Positions 45,688-55,299 of a stretch of DNA of 64,000 nucleotides are shown piece after piece. The position numbers and the translations under genes are program-made. Below the pieces are notes generated by a model. It was not told the DNA's origin and did not search any database. It saw only the letters and a program-made list of their open reading frames with translations. Numbering within the stretch: the first letter of the stretch is position 1; every line of letters begins with the position of its first letter. Source of the stretch: Belnapia rosea (GTDB lineage: Bacteria; Pseudomonadota; Alphaproteobacteria; Acetobacterales; Acetobacteraceae); NCBI RefSeq assembly GCF_900101615.1, contig NZ_FMZX01000013.1:46181-110180 (forward strand). The letters run 5' to 3'.

Positions 45688-47430
45688 GTGTCGCGCAACT
45701 CCGCCAATGCCATTCTTCCGCCAGGGGCCTCCCCGGCCCCGGATACCGCCGCCTGGACCGGCCCGTCGGCGCGCGCCTCGCTGCCCGGGCGGCTCGTCAG
45801 CCGCAGCATCGTGCTGGTCGGGATGCCGGGGGCGGGCAAGACCTCCATCGGCCGCCGCTTGGCGCTGCGCCTCGGCCTGCCCTTCCTCGATGCGGATGCG
45901 GAGATCGAGGCGGCGGCCGGCCTGCCCATCACCGATATCTTCGCCCGCTACGGCGAGGCGCATTTCCGCGACGGCGAGCGGCGGGTGATCGCCCGGCTGC
46001 TGGCCGGCCCACCCCTGGTGCTGGCGACCGGCGGCGGCGCCTTCGTCGATGCCCGTACCCGGGCCGCCATCCGCGCCTCCGGCGCCGTCTCCGTCTGGCT
46101 GCACTGCCGCATGGCCACCCTGCTGAAGCGGGTGGCGGGGCGGGAGCACCGGCCGATGTTCGTCAACGCCGATCCGGCCGAGGTGCTGGAGCGGCTGATG
46201 GTGGCGCGCCACCCCTTCTATGCCGAGGCCGATATCGTGATCGCCTGTTCCGACGAGAGCCCCGAAGTCACCACCCGCCGAGTGCAGCAGGCGCTGGAGG
46301 GCTGGCAGCCACCGGCCCGGCTGGCGGTCGCGCTCGGCGAACGCGGCTACGACATCCTGGTCGGCGACGGGCTGCTGGCCCGTGCCGGTGCCCTGCTCGC
46401 CCCCGTGCTGCCCGCCCGTCGCGTGGTGGTGGTGACGGATGAGGTCGTCGCGCCGCTCCATCTGCCGGCGCTGCGGGCAGGCCTGGCCGAGACCGGCACC
46501 GCGATCCTCGCCGAGATCGTCGTGCCGGCCGGCGAGGCGAGCAAGGACTTCACCGTGCTGCAGCGCGTGCTGGAGGAGATGCTGGCTGCCGGGGCCGACC
46601 GGCGCACCGCGGTGCTGGCGCTCGGCGGCGGGGTGGTGGGCGACCTGGCGGGCTTCGCCGCGGCGACGGCGCTGCGTGGCCTGCCCTTCGTGCAGCTGCC
46701 GACGACGCTGCTCGCCCAGGTCGACAGTTCGGTCGGCGGCAAGACGGGGGTGAACCTCGCGCTCGGCAAGAACCTGGTCGGCGCCTTCCACCAGCCGCGC
46801 CTCGTGCTGGCCGATACCGGCACGCTCGGTACCCTGCCGATTCGCGAGCTGCGGGCGGGCTATGCCGAGGTGGCGAAGCATGGCCTGCTCTCCGGCGAGG
46901 CGCTGTGGCGCTGGTGCGAGGCGAACGGCCCGGCGCTGGTGCAGGGCGACCGGGAGGCGCTGGTGACGGCGGTGCTCGAGAGCTGCCGGCTGAAATCCTC
47001 CGTCGTCGCCGGCGACGAGCGGGAGGAGAGCGCCGAGGGCGGCCGCGCCCTGCTCAATCTCGGCCATACCTTCGGCCATGCGCTGGAGGCCGAGTGCGGC
47101 TATGGCGGCCTGCTGCTGCATGGCGAGGCGGTGGGCGTCGGACTCGGCCTGGCGGCCAGCCTCTCGGCCCGGCTCGGCCATTGCAGCCAGGAGCTGCCGG
47201 GGCGGGTCATCGCCCATCTCCAGGCCTGCGGCATGCCGGCCCGAATCGGCGACCTGCCACGCCGCTTCTCGACGGCGGCCCTGCTCGGGCGGATGCGGAA
47301 GGACAAGAAGGCGCGGGAGGGCGCGCTGCGCTTCGTGCTGCTGCGCGGGCCAGGCGAGGCCTTCACCGCCGGGGATGTGCCGCCCGAGGCGGTGGAGCGG
47401 CTGCTGCTCGATGAGGGCTGCGACGTCTGA
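45688..47430 (+). CDS. aroKB: Bifunctional shikimate kinase / 3-dehydroquinate synthase
   Basis: A single 580-residue reading frame holds two shikimate-pathway enzymes. Residues 38-210 are shikimate kinase (P-loop GMPGAGKT, DADAEIE, TGGGAF, RHPFYAEAD). Residues 213-580 are 3-dehydroquinate synthase (GGGVVGDLAGFAAAT, PTTLLAQVDSSVGGKTGVNL, NLGHTFGHALEAE, LHGEAVGVG). In most bacteria aroK and aroB are adjacent separate genes, so here they are fused without an obvious linker break. The start is GTG 45688; the first 37 residues are not conserved. Confidence 0.94.
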   Translation: MSRNSANAILPPGASPAPDTAAWTGPSARASLPGRLVSRSIVLVGMPGAGKTSIGRRLALRLGLPFLDADAEIEAAAGLPITDIFARYGEAHFRDGERRVIARLLAGPPLVLATGGGAFVDARTRAAIRASGAVSVWLHCRMATLLKRVAGREHRPMFVNADPAEVLERLMVARHPFYAEADIVIACSDESPEVTTRRVQQALEGWQPPARLAVALGERGYDILVGDGLLARAGALLAPVLPARRVVVVTDEVVAPLHLPALRAGLAETGTAILAEIVVPAGEASKDFTVLQRVLEEMLAAGADRRTAVLALGGGVVGDLAGFAAATALRGLPFVQLPTTLLAQVDSSVGGKTGVNLALGKNLVGAFHQPRLVLADTGTLGTLPIRELRAGYAEVAKHGLLSGEALWRWCEANGPALVQGDREALVTAVLESCRLKSSVVAGDEREESAEGGRALLNLGHTFGHALEAECGYGGLLLHGEAVGVGLGLAASLSARLGHCSQELPGRVIAHLQACGMPARIGDLPRRFSTAALLGRMRKDKKAREGALRFVLLRGPGEAFTAGDVPPEAVERLLLDEGCDV

Positions 47431-47486
47431 GGCAGGTCGGATCGCAGCCGGCACAAGCCTGGAAGGGCCAGGACGGGGCGGATAGG

Positions 47487-47672
47487 GTGGCACTACCTCC
47501 GCCGCCCGGGATGCCCCTGTTGCCGAAACCCAGCCGCCCCGACTTCCTCGGCTTCCTGGCCCTTGTCGCCATCCTCGCCGTGATGCTGGGGGCCTACCTT
47601 GTCTTCCCCCATCTCCAGGCGGCGATGGGCTACCAGGATTGCATCGCCTCGGGCCGCGTCACCGGCTGCTGA
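47487..47672 (+). CDS. Small membrane protein
   Basis: A 61-residue protein with one helix (FLGFLALVAILAVMLGAYLVF) and a C-terminal pair of cysteines (YQDCIASGRVTGC). The start is uncertain: GTG 47487 or ATG 47511. It follows the aroKB gene by 57 bases and its stop is 7 bases from the convergent glpK stop. No family recognised. Confidence 0.5.
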   Translation: MALPPPPGMPLLPKPSRPDFLGFLALVAILAVMLGAYLVFPHLQAAMGYQDCIASGRVTGC

Positions 47673-47678
47673 ATCCGC

Positions 47679-49175
47679 TCAGCCGGGATCGGAGAGGGTG
47701 CGCTGCACCGCGCGGCGCCAGCCCGCATAGGCCGCATCCCGCGTCCCGTCCGGCATGGATGGGGTGAAGCGCCGGTCGAGCTGCCAGCGCGTCGCGAACT
47801 CCGCTGGCTCCGGGCAGAGCCCCGCCTGCAGCCCGGCGAGGTAGCCGGCGCCGAGCGCCGTCGTCTCGCGGATGATCGGCCGGTCGACCGGCGCGCCGAG
47901 CACATCGGCCAGGAACTGCATCGTCCAGTCGGAGGCGACCATGCCGCCATCGACGCGCAGCACCGCCCCTCCCCCGCCGCCCATATCGGCCCGCATGGCC
48001 TCCACCAGATCCCGCGTCTGGTAGCCCACGCTCTCGAGTGCGGCGCGGGCGAAATCGGCGCGGCCGGAGGCGCGGGTCAGGCCATGGATGGTGCCGCGTG
48101 CCTCGGCATCCCAATGCGGCACGCCAAGGCCGACGAAGGCGGGGACGAGGTAGAGCCGGTTCGCCGGGTCGGATCGCGCCGCGAGCTCGCCGCTCTCGGC
48201 CGCGTCGCGGATGATGCCGAGGCCGTCGCGCAGCCATTGCACCGCGGCGCCAGCGACGAAGATGGCGCCTTCCAGCGCATAGGTGCGGCGACCGCCGAGC
48301 TGGTAGGCGATGGTCGTCAGCAGCCGGTGGCTGGAGGCGACCGGCGTCTCGCCCGTGTTGAGCAGGGCGAAGCAGCCGGTGCCATAGGTGGATTTCACCA
48401 TGCCCGGCTCGAAGCAGGCCTGCCCGACTGTCGCCGCCTGCTGGTCGCCAGCGATGCCGCGGACAGGGATCGGGGCGCCGAGCACGCCGGTCGTGCCGAA
48501 TTCGGCGGCGCAGTCGCGCACCTCCGGCAGCATCGCCATGGGCACGCGGAACAGCGCGCACATCGCCGGGTCCCAGGCGCCGGCGCGGATGTCGAACAGC
48601 ATCGTGCGCGCCGCGTTGGTCGCATCCGTCGCATGTACCCGGCCTTCGGTCATGCGCCAGAGCAGGAAGGCATCGACGGTGCCGAAGGCGAGCTCGCCGC
48701 GCTCCGCCGCATCACGCGCGCCGGGGACCGCATCCAGGATCCAGGCGATCTTGGTGGCGGAAAAATAGGGGTCGATCAGCAGGCCGGTGCTGGCGGCGAC
48801 GGCGGATGCATGGCCCGCCTCGCGCAGCGCCGCGCAAGTGGCGGCCGTCCGGCGGTCCTGCCAGACGATGGCGCGGTGGATCGGGCGGCCCGTGCGCCGG
48901 TCCCAGACCAATGTCGTCTCCCGCTGGTTGGCGATGCCGATGCCGGCGATATCGCCCGCCGCCAGCCCGGCCTTGGCCAGCGCCTCCCGCATGACGGCGA
49001 GGGACGTGTCCCAGAGATCCTCCGCCTCATGCTCGACCCATCCGGAATTCGGGTAGGCTTGGGCGAACTCCTGCTGGGCGGAGGCGACGGGCGCGAGGTC
49101 GGGCGTGCGGAAGATGATCGCCCGGGTCGAGGTGGTGCCCTGGTCGAGGGCGAGGATATGGCCTTCGGCGGGCAT
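47679..49175 (-). CDS. glpK: Glycerol kinase
   Basis: A 498-residue ASKHA-fold kinase of standard length that phosphorylates glycerol to sn-glycerol-3-phosphate. [16 protein letters not shown] begins the phosphate-1 site, and [15 protein letters not shown] and [21 protein letters not shown] are typical of GlpK. It is the last gene of the glp operon, 54 bases after glpV. Hence imported glycerol is trapped immediately and then oxidised by GlpD, encoded in the same operon. Confidence 0.96.
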   Translation of the reverse strand: MPAEGHILALDQGTTSTRAIIFRTPDLAPVASAQQEFAQAYPNSGWVEHEAEDLWDTSLAVMREALAKAGLAAGDIAGIGIANQRETTLVWDRRTGRPIHRAIVWQDRRTAATCAALREAGHASAVAASTGLLIDPYFSATKIAWILDAVPGARDAAERGELAFGTVDAFLLWRMTEGRVHATDATNAARTMLFDIRAGAWDPAMCALFRVPMAMLPEVRDCAAEFGTTGVLGAPIPVRGIAGDQQAATVGQACFEPGMVKSTYGTGCFALLNTGETPVASSHRLLTTIAYQLGGRRTYALEGAIFVAGAAVQWLRDGLGIIRDAAESGELAARSDPANRLYLVPAFVGLGVPHWDAEARGTIHGLTRASGRADFARAALESVGYQTRDLVEAMRADMGGGGGAVLRVDGGMVASDWTMQFLADVLGAPVDRPIIRETTALGAGYLAGLQAGLCPEPAEFATRWQLDRRFTPSMPDGTRDAAYAGWRRAVQRTLSDPG

Positions 49176-49229
49176 GGGCGTGACCTCTGCTGCAAGGGTG
49201 GCGGGGGCTGCGGCCCCCGCCGATGGTCG

Positions 49230-51005
49230 TCAGCCGCGGCGTGGCGGGTTGGCCGGCCAGCTCTGGATGAGCTTGTCGTAGTCGACCGTCTCACCCTGTG
49301 GCTTCTCGTTGGCCAGCTTGCGCTGCGGCGCGATGTTGCCGTCTTTCTGCGCCTGCTCGTACCAGTGGTCGGCGCTGGTGCGGGGATTGAGGCGCGGGCC
49401 GCACTCGCCCTGGACATTGGCGCGCTGCAGGCGCTCCAGCACGCTGTCCTGTGCCGCCGCCAGCGAATCCATCGCCGCCTGCGGCGTCTTCGCCCCCGAG
49501 GAGGCATCGCCGATATTCTGCCACCAGAGCTGTGCGAGGCGCGGGTAGTCGGGGATGTTCACGCCCGTCGGCGTCCACTGCACCCGCGCCGGGGAGCGGT
49601 AGAATTCGATCAGCCCGCCGAGCTTCGGTGCCCGCTCGGTGAAGGACTGGTGCCAGATGTCGCTCTCGCGGATGAAGGTGAGGCCGACATGGCTCTTCTT
49701 GAGGCTGGTCGACTTCGAGACGCAGAACTGGGCGTAGAGCCAGGCGGCGCGGCGGCGATCGACGGGGGTGGATTTCAGCAGGGTCCAGGAGCCGGCATCC
49801 TGGTAGCCGAGCTTCATCCCCTCCTTCCAATAGGCGCCCTTCGGCGAGGGCGCCATGCGCCAGCGCGGCGTGCCATCCGCATTCATCACCGGCAGGCCGG
49901 GTTTCACCATGTCGGCGGTGAAGGCGGTGTACCAGAACATCTGCTGGGCGATGTTACCCTGCGCCGGCACCGGGCCGCTCTCGGAGAAGGTCATGCCGGC
50001 CGCCTCGGGCGGGGCGTATTTGCGCAGCCATTCGATATACTTGGTGATCGAGTACACCGCCGCCGGCCCGTTGGTGTCGCCGCCGCGCTCGATGGAGGAG
50101 CCGGTGGGACGGCAGCCCTCCATGCGGATGCCCCACTCGTCGACCGGCTTGCCGTTCGGGATGCCCCGGTCGCCATTCCCGGCCATGGAGAGCCAGGCAT
50201 CGGTGAAGCGCCAGCCGAGCGAGGGGTCCTTCTTGCCGTAGTCCATGTGGCCATAGACCTTGACCCCGTCGATCTCCTTCACCGTGTTGGTGAAGAACTC
50301 GGCGATGTCCTCATAGGCGGACCAGTTCACCGGCACGCCGAGGTCGTAGCCGAACTGCTTCCGGAACGCCTCGCGGATGGCCGGGCGAGTGAACCAGTCG
50401 TAGCGGAACCAGTAGACATTGGCGAATTGCTGGTCGGGGAGCTGGTAGAGCTTGCCGTCCGGCCCGGTGCCGAAGCTGCGGCCGATGAAATCCTCGAGGT
50501 CGAGTGTCGGCAGGGTCTGGTCGCGGCCCTCGCCCGCCATCCAGTCGGTCAGCGGCACCGCCTGCTGGTAGCGGAAATGCGTGCCGATCAGGTCGCTGTC
50601 ATTCACCCAGGCGTCGTAGACATTGCGGCCGGACTGCATCTGGGTCTGCAGCTTCTCGACCACATCGCCTTCCTGCAGCAGGTCATGGCGCAGACGGATG
50701 CCGGTGATCTCGGAGAAGGCGCGGGCCAGCGTCCGGGCCTCGTACTCATGGGTGGTGATGGTCTCGGAGACGACGTTGATCTCCTGACCGCGGAAGGGCT
50801 GCGCGGCGCGGGCGAACCACTCCATCTCCTGCATCTGCTGCTCTTGCGAGAGCGTCGAGGGCTGGAATTCCTCGGCGACCCAGCGCCGGGCGGCATCGAC
50901 GCCCTGGGCGACGGACTGGCGGGGCGAGAGCAGGGCGGGCGCGGCGATGACGGCGGCACTGCCGAGCAGCAGCCGGCGACGGCCGAGGGGCGACATGGCG
51001 TTCAT
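49230..51005 (-). CDS. glpV: Glycerol ABC transporter substrate-binding protein GlpV
   Basis: A 591-residue periplasmic protein, longer than ordinary sugar-binding proteins. A Tat-like signal (RRRLLLGSAAVIAAPALLS) precedes the mature chain, which includes SETITTHEYEARTLARAFSEITG and WVNDSDLIGTHFRYQQAVPLTDWM. Length and context match GlpV of the rhizobial glycerol importer GlpSTPQUV. It would deliver glycerol to the GlpP/GlpQ permeases. It lies between glpU and glpK on the same strand. Confidence 0.9.
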   Translation of the reverse strand: MNAMSPLGRRRLLLGSAAVIAAPALLSPRQSVAQGVDAARRWVAEEFQPSTLSQEQQMQEMEWFARAAQPFRGQEINVVSETITTHEYEARTLARAFSEITGIRLRHDLLQEGDVVEKLQTQMQSGRNVYDAWVNDSDLIGTHFRYQQAVPLTDWMAGEGRDQTLPTLDLEDFIGRSFGTGPDGKLYQLPDQQFANVYWFRYDWFTRPAIREAFRKQFGYDLGVPVNWSAYEDIAEFFTNTVKEIDGVKVYGHMDYGKKDPSLGWRFTDAWLSMAGNGDRGIPNGKPVDEWGIRMEGCRPTGSSIERGGDTNGPAAVYSITKYIEWLRKYAPPEAAGMTFSESGPVPAQGNIAQQMFWYTAFTADMVKPGLPVMNADGTPRWRMAPSPKGAYWKEGMKLGYQDAGSWTLLKSTPVDRRRAAWLYAQFCVSKSTSLKKSHVGLTFIRESDIWHQSFTERAPKLGGLIEFYRSPARVQWTPTGVNIPDYPRLAQLWWQNIGDASSGAKTPQAAMDSLAAAQDSVLERLQRANVQGECGPRLNPRTSADHWYEQAQKDGNIAPQRKLANEKPQGETVDYDKLIQSWPANPPRRG

Positions 51006-51058
51006 TGAGGTTTCCTCCCTTGGTCAGGCACGTCCGGCCCATGGCCGGCCGCGTTCGT

Positions 51059-51340
51059 TCAGGCCCAGCGAAACAGGATCGCCCCGAGGAGCAGCGACAG
51101 GATGCTGGCTCCCCAGAGCGGTGCCTCCCCGGCCAGCGCCAGCCAGCCGAGATGGATGAAGGCCGCGCCCAGCAACGTCAGGAACAGCCGGTCCCCGCGC
51201 GTGGTGGGCAGGCCGAGCATGCCGATGCGGTCGCGCTCCGGCCGCAGCGCCGCGAGCGTCGTCATCGTTGCCAGCACGCCGAGCAGCAGGGCGAAGAACA
51301 GCGCCGTCTGCCAGGTCCAGGCCATCCAGGAGAGATTCAT
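51059..51340 (-). CDS. glpU: Small membrane protein GlpU of the glycerol ABC transporter (DUF2160-like)
   Basis: A 93-residue protein with about three hydrophobic segments (WQTALFFALLLGVLATMTTLAAL, LFLTLLGAAFIHLGWLALAG, SILSLLLGAILF). The position between glpQ and glpV equals glpU in rhizobial operons, whose exact role is unclear. GGAG lies 8 bases before ATG 51340, so the longer in-frame start 51364 is not preferred. Confidence 0.82.
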   Translation of the reverse strand: MNLSWMAWTWQTALFFALLLGVLATMTTLAALRPERDRIGMLGLPTTRGDRLFLTLLGAAFIHLGWLALAGEAPLWGASILSLLLGAILFRWA

Positions 51341-51404
51341 TGCGCGAGCTCCGCCAAATCGCATGATTCACGCCCTTCGGCGTGAACGCCTTGGACGATC
51401 ATGC

Positions 51405-52270
51405 TCACACCCGCCCCAGCGCGAAGCCGCGCGCGATGTGGTTGCGGACGAACCAGATGACGATGGCGCCGGGGATGATGGTCAGCACCCCGGCCGCGGC
51501 GAGCAGGCCCCAGTCCATCCCCGCCGCCGAGACGGTCCGCGTCATCGTGGCGACGATCGGCTTGGCGTTCACCGTGGTGAGCGTGCGCGCCAGCAGCAGC
51601 TCCACCCAGGAGAACATGAAGCAGAAGAAGGCCGCGACGCCGACGCCGCCCGCCACCAGGGGCAGGAAGTGGCGGATGAAGAAGGCCGGGAAGGACCAGC
51701 CATCGATCGCCGCCATCTCGTCGATCTCGCGCGGGACGCCGGACATGAAGCCCTCGAGGATCCAGACCGCGAGGGGGATGTTGAACAGGCAATGCGCCAG
51801 CGCCACCGCCCAGGGCGTGTCGAACAGGCCGACCGCGCTGTAGAGCTGGAAGAAGGGCAGCGCGAAGACCGCCGGCGGCGCCATCCGGTTCGACAGCAGC
51901 CAGAAGAACAGGTGCTTGTCGCCGAGGAAGCGGTAGCGGCTGAAGGCATAGGCCGCCGGCAGCGCGACGGCGAGCGAGATCACCGTGTTCAGCGCCACGT
52001 AAGTCAGGCTGTTGAGATAGCCGTTGTACCAGGAGGGATCGGTGAAGATGCGCCGGTAGTGCTCGAGCGTCGGGTTCTGCGGCCAGAGCGTCATCCCCGA
52101 GTTGATCTCGAGATTCGTCTTCAGGCTCATGTTCACGAGCCAGTAGATGGGCACCAGCAGGAACAGGATGTAGAGGCCGAGAACGAGGCGCGGCGCCATG
52201 GCCCGCACCGCGCCCGACCGGGCCGCGGCACGGGGCTTGGCCATCGCGGCCGGGGCGAGGCTCACGCCGC

Positions 52271-52274
<4 letters not shown>
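51405..52274 (-). CDS. glpQ: Glycerol ABC transporter permease GlpQ
   Basis: A 289-residue inner membrane permease of the MalG type: six transmembrane segments and the EAA coupling loop FMSGVPREIDEMAAIDGWSFPAFF. It pairs with GlpP to form the translocation channel. Its ATG overlaps the glpP stop as ATGA. The N-terminal about 30 residues are basic and cytoplasmic. Confidence 0.9.
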
Positions 52275-53158
<884 letters not shown>

Positions 53159-53161
53159 CGC

Positions 53162-54220
53162 TCAGCCCCTCCCTTCGACCAGGCGGCCATCGGCATAGAC
53201 ATGCAGGCGGGCGGGATCGAGGGCCAGGCGCGGCTCGGCCGGCACCACCATCCCCTCCGGCAGGGTGGCGGCGAAGGGTACACCTTGCAGCTCCACCCGG
53301 GCGATGCGCCGCCGCCCGAGATCCTCGATGCGCCGCAGCGTCACCGGCAGCCCCTCCTGCGCGAGGGCCGCGAATTCCGGCCGGATGCCAAGCTCCACCT
53401 TGCCGGTGAGCGGCCCATAGGCGCGGGGCAGGCTGATGCGGTGGCCGCCCGGCAGCAGGGCGGCATCGCCCTCCACCGCGCAGGGCAGGAAATTCATCCC
53501 CGGCGAGCCGATAAAATGGCCGACGAAGCTATGCGCCGGCCGTTCGAACAGCGCCTCCGGCGTGCCGACCTGCACCACCTCGCCCTCCGACATCACCACC
53601 ACGCGGTCGGCAAAGGTCAGTGCCTCGGTCTGGTCATGGGTGACATAGATCATCGTCACCGGAACCTGGCGGTGCAGCTCCTTCAGCCGCGAGCGCAACT
53701 CCCACTTCAGATGCGGGTCGATCACCGTCAGCGGCTCGTCGAAGAGGATGGCGGCGACATCGTCGCGCACCAGGCCACGCCCGAGGGAGATCTTCTGCTT
53801 GTCGTCCGCGCCGAGGTTGCGGGCCCGCCGGTCCAGCATGCCGGCAAGGCCGAGCAGCCCCGCCACATGCTCGACCCGCATCCGGGCCTGGGCGGCCGGA
53901 ACGCCACGGTTGCGGAGCGGGAAGGCCAGGTTCTCCCGCACCGTCATCGTGTCGTAGACAACGGGGAATTGGAACACCTGCGCCACGTTGCGCCGCTCGG
54001 TCGGCAGCGCCGTCACATCGTGCCCGTCGAACAGCACCCGCCCCTCGCGCGGGCGCAGCAGGCCGGAGACGATGTTGAGCAGCGTCGTCTTGCCGCAGCC
54101 GGAAGGCCCGAGCAGCGCATAGGCGCCGGCATTCTCCCAGACCATGTCCATCGGCTTCAACGCATAGGCGCTGCTGCCGGGATAGCCATGCGCCAGGCGC
54201 TCGAAGGCGATGCGGGCCAT
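53162..54220 (-). CDS. glpT: Glycerol ABC transporter ATPase GlpT with degenerate signature
   Basis: A 352-residue MalK-like ATPase. Walker A is GPSGCGKT (38-45), Walker B AAILFDEP (about 157-162), the H-loop VTHD is present, and the TOBE-like C-terminal region ends near DPARLHVYADG. The signature is not LSGGQ but LGADDKQKISLGR (136-148), while its partner GlpS keeps the normal LSGGQQQR. The pair thus has one degenerate ATP site. ATG overlaps the glpS stop. The glpT name follows the rhizobial operon, not the E. coli antiporter. Confidence 0.88.
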   Translation of the reverse strand: MARIAFERLAHGYPGSSAYALKPMDMVWENAGAYALLGPSGCGKTTLLNIVSGLLRPREGRVLFDGHDVTALPTERRNVAQVFQFPVVYDTMTVRENLAFPLRNRGVPAAQARMRVEHVAGLLGLAGMLDRRARNLGADDKQKISLGRGLVRDDVAAILFDEPLTVIDPHLKWELRSRLKELHRQVPVTMIYVTHDQTEALTFADRVVVMSEGEVVQVGTPEALFERPAHSFVGHFIGSPGMNFLPCAVEGDAALLPGGHRISLPRAYGPLTGKVELGIRPEFAALAQEGLPVTLRRIEDLGRRRIARVELQGVPFAATLPEGMVVPAEPRLALDPARLHVYADGRLVEGRG

Positions 54221-55299
54221 CAGGCGGCCTCCGCCAGGGCGGCTACGGCGGCAAGCCGGCCATCCACACCGAAGACGAGGCAGCGCTGCGGGTCGAGCCA
54301 GAGCGTCACCTCCTGGCCGGGCTCCGGCCGCCGCACGCCCGGTGCCAGGACCACCCAGTCGCGGCCACCAGCCGTCACATGCACGTAGCTCTCGGACCCC
54401 GTCACCTCGGCGACGCGCACCGTGGCAGGCAGCGGCACGGCGCCAGGCAGCGTCTCCAGCGAGACCTGATGGGCGCGGATGCCGATGGTGCAGGGCCCTT
54501 CGGCCAGGCCCCCGACCGGCGCCGGCAGCACCGGGCCGGAGTCCAGCACCAGCCGCCCGCCCTCGCAGCGTGCCGGTGCCTCGTTCAGCGGCGGATCGGA
54601 GAAGACCCGGGCGGTGGCGAGATCGGCGGGGCGGCGGAAGACCTCGCCGGCACGGCCGAATTGCGTGACACGCCCCTCGGACAGCGTCGCCACATAGCCG
54701 CCGAGCAGCAGCGCCTCGGCGGGCTCGGTGGTCGCATAGACGAAGGTGCTGCCGGTCTCGGCGAAGAGCTTCGGCAACTCCTCCCGCAATTCCTCGCGCA
54801 GCTTGTAGTCCAGATTGGCCAGCGGCTCGTCCATCAGCACCAGCGCGGCGCGCTTCACCAGCGCCCGGGCGATCGCCGTGCGCTGCTGCTGCCCGCCGGA
54901 GAGCTCAAGCGGCCGGCGGGCCAGATAGGGCTCGAGGCGCATCAGGCGCGCCGCCTCCCGCACCCGCTGCTCGATCTCGGCCCGCTTCAGGCGCGCGACG
55001 CGCAGCGGCGAGGCGATGTTCTCGAACACCGAGAGGGTCGGGTAGTTGATGAACTGCTGGTAGACCATGGCGACGCTGCGCCGTCGCACCGGCTGGCCCG
55101 TCACCTCCTGCCCTTCGGCGAAAAGTCGCCCCTCGCTCGGCCGGTCGAGCCCGGCCAGCAGGCGCAGCAGCGTGGTCTTGCCCGCGCCGGTCGGGCCGAG
55201 CAGCACATTCGGCAGGCCAGGCGCGAGTTCAAGGCTCACCGGATGGAGCACGGGCTCGCCCCCGGCCGACAGCGCCAGCCCTTCAGCCCGGATCGTCAT
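54220..55299 (-). CDS. glpS: Glycerol ABC transporter ATPase GlpS
   Basis: A 359-residue ATPase with Walker A GPTGAGKTT, signature LSGGQQQRTAIARALV and Walker B LVLMDEP, followed by a MalK-type OB/TOBE region (VTGSESYVHVTAGGRDWVVLAPG). It heterodimerises with GlpT. ATG 55299 overlaps the glpD stop as ATGA, which decides the start over the longer frame. Part of the glpR-D-S-T-P-Q-U-V-K operon. Confidence 0.9.
   Translation of the reverse strand: MTIRAEGLALSAGGEPVLHPVSLELAPGLPNVLLGPTGAGKTTLLRLLAGLDRPSEGRLFAEGQEVTGQPVRRRSVAMVYQQFINYPTLSVFENIASPLRVARLKRAEIEQRVREAARLMRLEPYLARRPLELSGGQQQRTAIARALVKRAALVLMDEPLANLDYKLREELREELPKLFAETGSTFVYATTEPAEALLLGGYVATLSEGRVTQFGRAGEVFRRPADLATARVFSDPPLNEAPARCEGGRLVLDSGPVLPAPVGGLAEGPCTIGIRAHQVSLETLPGAVPLPATVRVAEVTGSESYVHVTAGGRDWVVLAPGVRRPEPGQEVTLWLDPQRCLVFGVDGRLAAVAALAEAA

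Noticed and set aside
48084-51008. A 974-codon open frame on the plus strand
   Set aside because: It lies antisense to glpK and glpV, which have clear motifs. Its product is the low-complexity His/Arg/Gly/Ala pattern of antisense frames in GC-rich DNA.
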